Below are positions 25,180-31,993 of a stretch of DNA of 64,000 nt, piece after piece; the stretch's first letter is position 1; the number at the start of each line of letters is the position of its first letter. A program made the translations under genes and the position numbers. The stretch covers positions 34,581 to 98,580 of the forward strand of contig CAMUYW010000002.1 of NCBI GenBank assembly GCA_947165045.1. The letters are read 5' to 3'. The stretch comes from an uncultured Fibrobacter sp. GTDB lineage: Bacteria; Fibrobacterota; Fibrobacteria; Fibrobacterales; Fibrobacteraceae. The notes under the pieces are model-generated. The model saw nothing but the letters and a program-made list of their open reading frames with translations, was not told the origin of the DNA and did not search any database.

Positions 25180-26623
25180 GATTTATTTTGGGCTGTTCTC
25201 GGCTCTGTGTGCCTGCATGATTGCATGCACCGGTGATAACGGCGGCGTTGCGGGTACTGTTACGGATACCGGCAATACGATTGCTATGGGCGTTGTGACT
25301 CGCACCGATGGTTCGCCCGCAGTTTCTGCATTAGTTCGAATTTCTCGTGAACCTGCTGAAGGGGATTCCCTTGCTAAGTTGGATTATATCCAGACGAAAA
25401 CAGATTCGCAGGGCGTGTACTCGTTTGATTCCGTGCTGGTGGATACGTTCCAACTTGCTGTAATCGATGTCGAACATAATGAAGTCTCGTACAAACCGCG
25501 CGCAACAAAGAACGCTGGCTCGCTGGATAGTATCAAACTTGAAAAGGCCGCTGTGTTTAGCAGTGTGTTGTACTATGAAGATGTGACTGAACCGTCTGTG
25601 GCAGTCGGGTCTCATTTTGAAGTGTTTGTCCCGGGAACACCGTTCTCCCAGAGCGTGTTTGCTGGCGATTCGTTTGCCATGCTCATTCCTGGCGGCTCGG
25701 AATGGCTTGGGTTCTGTCCGGGCGATCCGCAGATTGTGGCTCGCCTTGCAGATTCTGGTGTTGCAGACTCGTTAATTTATCGTACATGGAGCATGGACGG
25801 TAAGGTGAAGTCGGGCGACACACTTACGAAGGGACCGTTTATCTGGAGCCCGATGAAGGATGTCGATTCCTTGATTAAGCTTGAAGAACAGAAGAAAAAG
25901 GAAAAGAAGCCTGCTTACTTGTCTGGAGTCGTAAAGTGCAGTAAAGACAGCGTTTGTTCGAATGTCCAGGTGCAGATGATTACGGATCTTTATGGCTTTG
26001 ACTTTGTCGTTGGTGATTCCACCGGCTTTAAGATGCAGGCCATGACGGATGAATTTGGCCGTTGGTTCTTGCAGGTGCCGCAATCGGTTCCTGATGACAG
26101 CCTCCGAATGGAATACCGATTGCTTGATGATCAGGGCAAGGTCGCTTTGGCTGGACTTAGCCGCTATGTGCGTGCTTCTGAATTGAAAAATTTGAAAGAT
26201 ACGCTTGTGGTGGACACGGTAGAATTGACGAAAACCTCAGTCTTGATAAGCAAAGTTGAGCTTGTTGTTGATGCGGGTGTTTCAGATTCGACTCAATCTG
26301 GCGAAAATCATACCGAAGAAAACCCGGCCCAGTTGGAAAACTGCAAAGTGAATAATGTGAACAGTGTGGTGGTTGGTCTTAAAGGAACATCCCACTTTGT
26401 GAGAGACGTGACGTGCCGTGAGTTCAACATCATGGATCTTCCGGCGGGAGGTCATGATCTTGTTCTCTATTCCGGTGATCCTAAGGTTGTCCAGACGCTT
26501 AGAGATGCTAAGATCGCTTTGGATTCTATTGTGAGAATTACGCATGTGCAGTTGCCCAAGGCTGATACTCTTAAACAGCAGGGAATGACTTATGAGGTGC
26601 CAACATTAAAGACTTCGAAATAA
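25166..26623 (+). CDS. Lipoprotein with carboxypeptidase-regulatory-like beta domains
   Basis: The 485-aa lipoprotein has the lipobox CMIAC (Cys21). Residues about 40-110 (TRTDGSPAVSALVRI...TDSQGVYSFDSVLVDTFQLAV) and 250-330 (CSNVQVQMITD...TDEFGRWFLQVP) look like two carboxypeptidase-regulatory-like or prealbumin-like folds. A lysine-rich stretch (EEQKKKEKKPAY) separates them. ATG 25166 is chosen over GTG 25160 because GAGGAGGG lies 6 bases upstream. It overlaps the TIGR02147 gene by 14 bases. Role unknown; probably outer-membrane surface. Confidence 0.8.
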   Translation: MKLGKIYFGLFSALCACMIACTGDNGGVAGTVTDTGNTIAMGVVTRTDGSPAVSALVRISREPAEGDSLAKLDYIQTKTDSQGVYSFDSVLVDTFQLAVIDVEHNEVSYKPRATKNAGSLDSIKLEKAAVFSSVLYYEDVTEPSVAVGSHFEVFVPGTPFSQSVFAGDSFAMLIPGGSEWLGFCPGDPQIVARLADSGVADSLIYRTWSMDGKVKSGDTLTKGPFIWSPMKDVDSLIKLEEQKKKEKKPAYLSGVVKCSKDSVCSNVQVQMITDLYGFDFVVGDSTGFKMQAMTDEFGRWFLQVPQSVPDDSLRMEYRLLDDQGKVALAGLSRYVRASELKNLKDTLVVDTVELTKTSVLISKVELVVDAGVSDSTQSGENHTEENPAQLENCKVNNVNSVVVGLKGTSHFVRDVTCREFNIMDLPAGGHDLVLYSGDPKVVQTLRDAKIALDSIVRITHVQLPKADTLKQQGMTYEVPTLKTSK

Positions 26624-26680
26624 TTTTCAAAATACCCCTTGCAGAATTGAAAATTATTTTCTAAAATTGGTGCGCACTGA

Positions 26681-26751
26681 TGAGCTATGGTGTAACGGTA
26701 GCACAACAGATTCTGACTCTGTTTGTCTAGGTTCGAATCCTGGTAGCTCAA
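26681..26751 (+). tRNA. tRNA-Gln (anticodon CUG)
   Basis: The acceptor arms are TGAGCTA and TAGCTCA with discriminator A. The D arm contains GGTGTAACGGTAGCAC. The anticodon stem ACAGA/TCTGT encloses the loop TTCTGAC, giving anticodon CTG (reads CAG). The T arm contains GGTTCGAATCC. U1-A72 is typical of glutamine tRNAs. CCA is not encoded. A terminator follows at once. Confidence 0.95.
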
Positions 26752-26757
26752 CGAAAG

Positions 26758-26795
26758 ACTCTTTGTTCATACTCCTGAACAGAGAGTTTTTTATT
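26758..26795 (+). terminator. Intrinsic terminator of the tRNA-Gln gene
   Basis: A 12-bp stem with one G-U pair (ACTCTTTGTTCA/TGAACAGAGAGT, 6-base loop, 26758-26787) followed by TTTTTTATTTTT. Confidence 0.9.
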
Positions 26796-26801
26796 TTTAT
26801 T

Positions 26802-26836
26802 AGGAAATTAGGCCTTAGGTGATAACTAAAAACCTA
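26802..26836. repeat. Short TTAGG-rich intergenic repeat
   Basis: TTAGG occurs three times, followed by TTAGGTGATAACTAAAAACC. It resembles the spacer at 46169-46202 (TTAGGTGAAACCTAAAACC). Arms TAGGT and ACCTA can pair. Confidence 0.4.
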
Positions 26837-26853
26837 CAACCTTTTAGATTGTT

Positions 26854-27618
26854 ATGGAATTTTTCGACTATTTTGAAAAACTTTATGCAGAGCGTTGGCC
26901 TTCACTCCTTGAATCGTTGAAAGGGGAGGGCTGTGCAATGGAACTCCGCTTTGGTGAAGGCTTGGAACCGTATTTTTTGGACGAGGCTTCGGTTTTTGCT
27001 GCGGAATCGCTTGGGGTGAATCCGGGCGATCGAGTGCTCGATATGTGTGCCGCTCCTGGCGGAAAAACGCTTGTGCTTGCTTCGAAATTGCAGGGAAATG
27101 GTTCTTTACAAAGTAACGACAGGTCGCCGGATCGCAGGCTTCGCTTGCAGCATGTGATTGAAAATTCCTTGCCGGAGTCCTGGCGTTCGATTATCAATGT
27201 TACTGGTTATGACGGTGTGAAGTTTGGTATGCACAAGAAGGAATGCTATGATAGGATTCTTTTGGATGCGCCGTGCTCGTCGGACAGGCATGTGCTGAAT
27301 TCTCCTGCGCATTTGGAAGTGTGGTCGGTAAAGCGTGTGAAGCGCTTGTCGGTGGAACAGGGCTCGCTGCTTGCTTCGGCGGTAGATGCGCTTGCGCCGG
27401 GCGGAACGCTTATTTACAGCACGTGTGCGCTTTCGCCGATGGAAAATGACGATGTTGTAAAGAAAATTCTCAAGAAGCGCAAGACCATGTGCTTAGACGA
27501 AATAGTTGAGATTCCTGAAGGCGCCGACCGTACGGAATGTGGTGTCCATATCTTGCCGGATCGCGCTGCTGGTCGTGGGCCGATATACTGCGCGAAAATG
27601 CGGAAAGTCCTCCCATAA
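26854..27618 (+). CDS. RsmB/NOP2-Sun-family RNA cytosine-5 methyltransferase
   Basis: This 254-aa protein has the SAM site VLDMCAAPGGKTLVLASKL, the DAPCSSDRHVL motif, and YSTCALSPMENDDVV; the cysteines in PCSS and TCAL are the two used by m5C RNA methyltransferases of the NOL1/NOP2/Sun family. It lacks the N-terminal NusB-like domain of RsmB and is short for the family, as in eukaryotic NSUN4-like proteins. The target, rRNA or tRNA, cannot be told from sequence. The frame begins after the tRNA and repeat. Confidence 0.88.
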   Translation: MEFFDYFEKLYAERWPSLLESLKGEGCAMELRFGEGLEPYFLDEASVFAAESLGVNPGDRVLDMCAAPGGKTLVLASKLQGNGSLQSNDRSPDRRLRLQHVIENSLPESWRSIINVTGYDGVKFGMHKKECYDRILLDAPCSSDRHVLNSPAHLEVWSVKRVKRLSVEQGSLLASAVDALAPGGTLIYSTCALSPMENDDVVKKILKKRKTMCLDEIVEIPEGADRTECGVHILPDRAAGRGPIYCAKMRKVLP

Positions 27619-27656
27619 ATTGCTATATTCATGTTCGTGAAAATAGGAGACTTTTT

Positions 27657-27980
27657 ATGGCAGCATTGAATCTTACTGCAGAATCTTTTGATAAGGTGAT
27701 TACTTCGGGCCAGCTTGTGCTCGTTGACTTTTGGGCTACCTGGTGCCGCCCGTGTATGATGATGGGGCCGGTCGTCGAAGATCTTTCAAACGAATTTGAC
27801 GGTCGTGCGATTATTGCAAAGATCAATGTTGATGACGAAGGTGTTTCGGATATCTGCACTCGTTTTGGTATCACGAACATTCCGAACATGAAACTCTTCA
27901 AGAATGGTGTTGAAGTGGGAAACATTGTCGGTGCAGTGCCGAAGGCTACTCTCAAGAACGCTATCGAAAAGAATCTTTAA
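27657..27980 (+). CDS. Thioredoxin with WCRPC active site
   Basis: A 107-aa single-domain thioredoxin: LVLVDFWATWCRPCMMMGPVVEDL with redox cysteines 30 and 33, cis-proline segment NIPNMKLFKNG, and the C-terminal helix. The usual WCGPC reads WCRPC here, which may shift the redox potential or partner choice. ATAGGAGA lies 6 bases before ATG 27657; the longer upstream frame overlaps the methyltransferase gene and is not thioredoxin-like. No signal peptide, so cytoplasmic. trxA is a possible name. Confidence 0.93.
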   Translation: MAALNLTAESFDKVITSGQLVLVDFWATWCRPCMMMGPVVEDLSNEFDGRAIIAKINVDDEGVSDICTRFGITNIPNMKLFKNGVEVGNIVGAVPKATLKNAIEKNL

Positions 27981-28017
27981 TTTAACTAACTGCGCGCATC
28001 GCGTGAACTTTTGATAC

Positions 28018-28809
28018 ATGCTCACGAAACGTTTAATTGTCTGTTTGGATGTCCGTAACCGCAAGGTCACGAAGGGTGTAAAGTTTAAGGGTAATATTGA
28101 CATTGGCGACCCAGTTGAAATGGGGGCGAGATACAGCGACGACGGTGTCGATGAACTGGTCTTTTACGATATTACCGCGAGTGCAGAAAATCGTCCGTGC
28201 GACATGGAAATGATCCGCCAGATTGCAAAGCGTGTGTTTATCCCGTTTGCTGTGGGTGGTGGCATTCGCAATTTGGACGATATGCACGAGGCGCTTTTGG
28301 CCGGTGCAGAAAAGGTGAGCGTGAACAGCCTTGCTGTGTTGCACCCAGAAATCATTTCCGAAGGCGCAAAGGCTTTTGGACGCCAGTGCATTGTGCTTGG
28401 TATGGATGCGAAGTTCGTGGGTGTTTCGGACAAGATTCCGAGCGGCTATGAAGTGTTTATTCGCGGTGGCCGCCAAGCGATGGGCATCGATGCTCTTGAA
28501 TGGGCAAAGCGCGCCGAAGAACTCGGCGTTGGCGAAATCTGCTTGAATTCCATCGATACGGATGGCGTGAAGAACGGCTATGAACTCACGATTACCGACA
28601 TGATAGCCAAGGCTGTGCAAGTGCCTGTGATTGCTAGCGGTGGTGCCGGTACGCCGGACCATATCGTGGACTTGTTCCGCAAGACGAGTGCCGATGCGGC
28701 ACTGGTCGCGTCTATGGTGCATTTTGGCGATTATACCGTGCCGGGAATCAAGAGCGAAATGCTTGCCGCTGGAATTCCTGTGCGCAAGAAGATGAACGGC
28801 GAGGTGTAA
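28018..28809 (+). CDS. hisF: Imidazole glycerol phosphate synthase cyclase subunit
   Basis: The 263-aa TIM barrel has catalytic Asp11 (RLIVCLDVRN), the phosphate-binding segments FAVGGGIRNLDD and VIASGGAGTPDHI, GAEKVSVNS, and the second catalytic Asp region VLGMDAKF. HisF uses ammonia from HisH to make imidazole glycerol phosphate and AICAR in histidine synthesis. No hisH is adjacent; other his genes in the window (37.2-39.2 kb) are separate, so the pathway is dispersed. It abuts tldD with no gap. Confidence 0.96.
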   Translation: MLTKRLIVCLDVRNRKVTKGVKFKGNIDIGDPVEMGARYSDDGVDELVFYDITASAENRPCDMEMIRQIAKRVFIPFAVGGGIRNLDDMHEALLAGAEKVSVNSLAVLHPEIISEGAKAFGRQCIVLGMDAKFVGVSDKIPSGYEVFIRGGRQAMGIDALEWAKRAEELGVGEICLNSIDTDGVKNGYELTITDMIAKAVQVPVIASGGAGTPDHIVDLFRKTSADAALVASMVHFGDYTVPGIKSEMLAAGIPVRKKMNGEV

Positions 28810-30210
28810 ATGAATCCAGAAGTTGCCGTAAAGATTTTTGAAGCGGGCAAAAGTGCTGGGGCTGATTTTGTTGAAATTTTCGAAGAAGAGACCCGCAGTT
28901 CAAGCCTCGGCTTGAAGGACCGCCAGATTGAAACCGCGACCGCGGGTACCGAGTACGGTATCGGCGTTCGCCTTTTGTACGGGACGGAAGTTCTGTACGG
29001 CTTTACGAGTGACGACAGCGAAGAGGCTCTGGTAAAGCTGGTGAAGACGCTTGCGTTCGGGCGCATTGCTGCCGCAGCCGGTGGCGTGGGTTCTGCCGCA
29101 AAGCCGTTTGAATTTGCTCCCGAAAAGCGGATTTGCGATTTTAATGCTTCTGCATACCAGGACCCGCGTGTGCTGGGGCAGGCTATCAAGCAAGATTTTT
29201 TGTTCCGTGCAGACAAGACTGCTCGTGCACTGTCGCCGAAGATTGCACAGGTGGGCGCGAGCGTTACCGATAGTTGCACTTCGATTTCGCTCATGAACAG
29301 CGAAGGGCTTTACCTTGAAATGACGCGCGGTCGCTTGCGCGTGAACGTGAACGTGACGGCAACGGACGGAACGGAACGTTTGACGACGCATGAGGCTCCG
29401 GGCGCTCTCGGCGGTTATGAACTTTTGGCGAACTATTCACCGGAAACGCTGGCCACGGAATGTGGCGAGCGTGTGTTGCGTATGCTTGATGCGGGTTACA
29501 TCACAGGTGGCCAAATGCCGGTCGTGATGGGCAACGGCTTTGGTGGCGTGATTTTCCACGAAGCTTGTGGACATCCGCTCGAAACGGAATCCATTCGCCG
29601 TAATGCAAGTCCGTTCTGCGGAAAACTGGGTGAAGCCATTGGCCAACCGTGCCTTACCGCCATTGATGACGGCACGATGGACGGCGTCTGGGGTAGCCTC
29701 AAGTACGATGATGAAGGAACGCCTACACAGCGTACAGTGCTGATTGAAAACGGCATCTTGAAGACTTACATGAGTGACCGCGTTGGTGCTGCCGAAGTGG
29801 GCGTTGCCCGTACGGGGAGTGCTCGTCGCGAAAGCTACAAGTATGCGCCTGTAAGCCGCATGCGCAATACGTTTATCGCTCCGGGTAAGGATACTCTTGA
29901 TTCCATGATTGCAAGCGTGGATAATGGCCTTTATGCAGCTCGCATGGCTGGTGGTTCTGTGAACCCGGCGACGGGCGAATTCAACTTTGCTGTTGACGAA
30001 GGCTATGTTATTCGTAACGGCAAAATCTGCGAGCCCGTTCGCGGTGCAACGCTTATCGGTAAAGGTCATGAAATCATGCCGCGCATTAGTATGGTCGGCT
30101 CGGACTTTGATCAAGCCGCAGGCGTTTGTGGAGCCTCGTCGGGACATGTGCCGGTAACGGTTGGGCAGCCATCCATCAAGGTTGACCAAATTCTCGTTGG
30201 TGGACGATAA
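28810..30210 (+). CDS. tldD: TldD-family metalloprotease
   Basis: The 466-aa protein starts directly after the hisF stop. It carries the TldD zinc motif HEACGH (residues 250-255, in GGVIFHEACGHPLE), FTSDDSEEALVKL near the N-terminus, and the C-terminal segments MAGGSVNPATGEFNFAVDEGY and ATLIGKGHEIMPRISMVG. TldD with TldE/PmbA forms a protease that trims unfolded peptides and matures microcin B17 and CcdA in E. coli. No pmbA partner is in the window. Its closeness (300 bases) to the PqqD cassette may be chance, as two terminators intervene. Confidence 0.95.
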   Translation: MNPEVAVKIFEAGKSAGADFVEIFEEETRSSSLGLKDRQIETATAGTEYGIGVRLLYGTEVLYGFTSDDSEEALVKLVKTLAFGRIAAAAGGVGSAAKPFEFAPEKRICDFNASAYQDPRVLGQAIKQDFLFRADKTARALSPKIAQVGASVTDSCTSISLMNSEGLYLEMTRGRLRVNVNVTATDGTERLTTHEAPGALGGYELLANYSPETLATECGERVLRMLDAGYITGGQMPVVMGNGFGGVIFHEACGHPLETESIRRNASPFCGKLGEAIGQPCLTAIDDGTMDGVWGSLKYDDEGTPTQRTVLIENGILKTYMSDRVGAAEVGVARTGSARRESYKYAPVSRMRNTFIAPGKDTLDSMIASVDNGLYAARMAGGSVNPATGEFNFAVDEGYVIRNGKICEPVRGATLIGKGHEIMPRISMVGSDFDQAAGVCGASSGHVPVTVGQPSIKVDQILVGGR

Positions 30211-30222
30211 AAAATTGCTAGA

Positions 30223-30243
30223 CCTCGGCTTCACGAGGATGAC
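30223..30243. repeat. Short hairpin repeat ending ATGAC
   Basis: CCTCG-GCTTCA-CGAGG then ATGAC: a reverse-oriented member of the short GTCAT hairpins. Confidence 0.45.
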
Positions 30244-30249
30244 GAACGA

Positions 30250-30276
30250 AGAGCTGCGGATACGCGGCTCTTTTTT
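30250..30276 (+). terminator. Intrinsic terminator after tldD
   Basis: AGAGCTGCG/CGCGGCTCT stem (one G-U pair, 4-base loop) followed by six T. Confidence 0.8.
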
Positions 30277-30296
30277 GTAATGCTATATAAAAAGAA

Positions 30297-30329
30297 ACAA
30301 CGGCATCTCGTGAGAGGTGCCGTTGTTTT
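30297..30329. terminator. Second, symmetric terminator hairpin
   Basis: A 13-bp stem with one weak pair (ACAACGGCATCTC/GAGGTGCCGTTGT, GTGA loop) with TTTT after it and AAAAAGAAAC before it, so it could act in both directions. The following 180 bases up to the next gene are A/T-rich and show no gene; they presumably hold the promoter of the cassette at 30512. Confidence 0.6.
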
Positions 30330-30511
30330 GGTGTATGGGATGTTTGGTTTTGTATTCATAAAATAGTTTAAATTGGAATATTAGTGGTACTTTTTGTTAC
30401 TAATTCCGATGTAAAGTTTTACAACACTTATAATTGATGATAATTGCCGTTTTTTGCTCAAAAATGACCGTTTTTTTACAAAACCATATATTTTTTTTAA
30501 TTTGATGTATT

Positions 30512-31651
30512 ATGGATCGTTTTGAAAATGAAGCCTTGTACGAACTTTTACGGATGGCTGTCGATGAAGGGAATTCGCCATCTTGTTTATCGCATAGGCT
30601 GGATTCAAATGAATGGGAAAAATTGCATTCTGAATGTCTCAGACAGTTCATTACTGGAGTGGTTTATCGAGGTGTTTGCCGTTTGCCGCGAGATCAGCAA
30701 CCTCCTATTGAACTTGCGTTCCAATGGGCGAGTGAAGTGGAGACAATTAAGGGGCAAAATAAACTTTTGAATGCAGAAGCGGCTAGGCTTACAGAACTTT
30801 TTGCTGCTCAAGGGCGTAAAACTGCGGTGCTTAAGGGGCCTGCGAATGCTCTGCTTTATCCCGATTCCTATATGCGACAGGTCGGTGATATCGATTTGTG
30901 GGTAGATGGCGGACGCGATAGCGTTTGTACCTTGTTAAAAAAAATGGGGTATCAAATTTCAGAAACAGATTTTGACGTTTTTCACCATTTCCATTTATAT
31001 CCAACGAATAATGATATTTCTGTTGAAGTTCATTTTCGACCGTCTTTTGGAACCTGGAATCCGTTCACGAAAAAGCGTATATTGTGTTTTTTGGAAGAGG
31101 AAATCCAAAAAGTGGAACGGGTGGATGAAGGTTTTTATGTTCCCTCGATAAAGTTTGCACTTGCTATGCAACTGACCCACATCATGCACCATTTTATTGG
31201 AGAGGGTGTCGGGGCTAAACAAATTGTTGATTACTATATCTTGCTAAAGCATTCTTCTGAGGATGATCGCCGTGAAATTACTGCTAAACTTTCAAGTTTT
31301 GGACTTTTGAAAATTTGCGGAGCTCTCATGTGGATTTTAGGTAACGTTTTTGGCTTGGATAGATCAAAGATGCTTTGTGAACCTGATGAAAAACATGGGA
31401 AAGAAATGCTAGCCGTAATACACGAAGGTGGTAATTTTGGATATTACGCTCAGAATTTGTTAAATGAATCTTCGATGAACATGGCTGTGCGTTGTTTGAA
31501 ACATCGGTGGAGAAACATTCGAAAGTTTTGGTTTGCACCAATGGATGTTTTTTGTTGTGAACTTGATTATTGGGGAAGTTTTATTAAATCGATTCCGCTC
31601 CGAATCAAATTGCGAAAATTCTCGTTGTGGGATGTTTATCACGCTAAATAG
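30512..31651 (+). CDS. NTP_transf_5-type nucleotidyltransferase-like protein
   Basis: This 379-aa protein has the family core KTAVLKGPANALLYPDSYMRQVGDIDLWV with the metal-binding pair Asp126 and Asp128, then SVEVHFRPSFG and a helical C-terminal half (QLTHIMHHFIGEGVGAKQIVDYYILLK). Relatives (PF14907) occur beside lasso peptide and other RiPP genes, where one is linked to sugar or nucleotide decoration, and also in polysaccharide loci. It is the first gene of a run with a PqqD-like protein 72 bases downstream and an ABC exporter. Substrate unknown. Confidence 0.8.
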   Translation: MDRFENEALYELLRMAVDEGNSPSCLSHRLDSNEWEKLHSECLRQFITGVVYRGVCRLPRDQQPPIELAFQWASEVETIKGQNKLLNAEAARLTELFAAQGRKTAVLKGPANALLYPDSYMRQVGDIDLWVDGGRDSVCTLLKKMGYQISETDFDVFHHFHLYPTNNDISVEVHFRPSFGTWNPFTKKRILCFLEEEIQKVERVDEGFYVPSIKFALAMQLTHIMHHFIGEGVGAKQIVDYYILLKHSSEDDRREITAKLSSFGLLKICGALMWILGNVFGLDRSKMLCEPDEKHGKEMLAVIHEGGNFGYYAQNLLNESSMNMAVRCLKHRWRNIRKFWFAPMDVFCCELDYWGSFIKSIPLRIKLRKFSLWDVYHAK

Positions 31652-31723
31652 TGCTGGAAAAAAATGGTATATTCTGTTGCCGGTAAGGCGCTATTTGCTT
31701 AGAATTTAACGGAAGGTGAAAAA

Positions 31724-31993
31724 ATGAAAATCAAGAAAGGATTTGTGCTGCGCGATGTGTGCGGCGAACAGGTGATTATGGGTGAAGGTATTGGTGCTCT
31801 TGATTTTGGACGCCTCCTTTGCTTGAATGAAACTGCAGTATGGCTTTGGAAACAAGCAGAACAGCAAGGCGATTTTTCAGTAGAATCTTTGGCCGAAGCG
31901 CTTTGTGGCGAATACGACGTTGGCGCAGAACAGGCTAAGGCCGATGTTGCTGCGATTGTCGCCGAATGGCAAAAGGTGAACGTGCTCGAATGA
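31724..31993 (+). CDS. PqqD-family small protein (RiPP recognition-like fold)
   Basis: The 89-aa protein matches the PqqD fold: FVLRDVCGEQVIMGEG, then LLCLNETAVWLWKQAEQQGDFSVESLAEAL, and a C-terminal helix. PqqD and related RRE domains bind leader peptides of ribosomally made natural products and present them to modifying enzymes. No radical-SAM partner or precursor gene is visible nearby. GGAAGGTG precedes the ATG. Its stop overlaps the start of the ABC exporter (ATGA), so the two are translationally coupled. The fold call is firm; a RiPP role is inference. Confidence 0.85.
   Translation: MKIKKGFVLRDVCGEQVIMGEGIGALDFGRLLCLNETAVWLWKQAEQQGDFSVESLAEALCGEYDVGAEQAKADVAAIVAEWQKVNVLE

Noticed and set aside
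28033..28722. 229-codon frame antisense to hisF
   Set aside because: Shadow of hisF; no recognisable features.
30280..30366. 28-codon frame as a possible RiPP precursor
   Set aside because: It reads through a symmetric terminator hairpin, has no Shine-Dalgarno site, and lacks a leader/core pattern.
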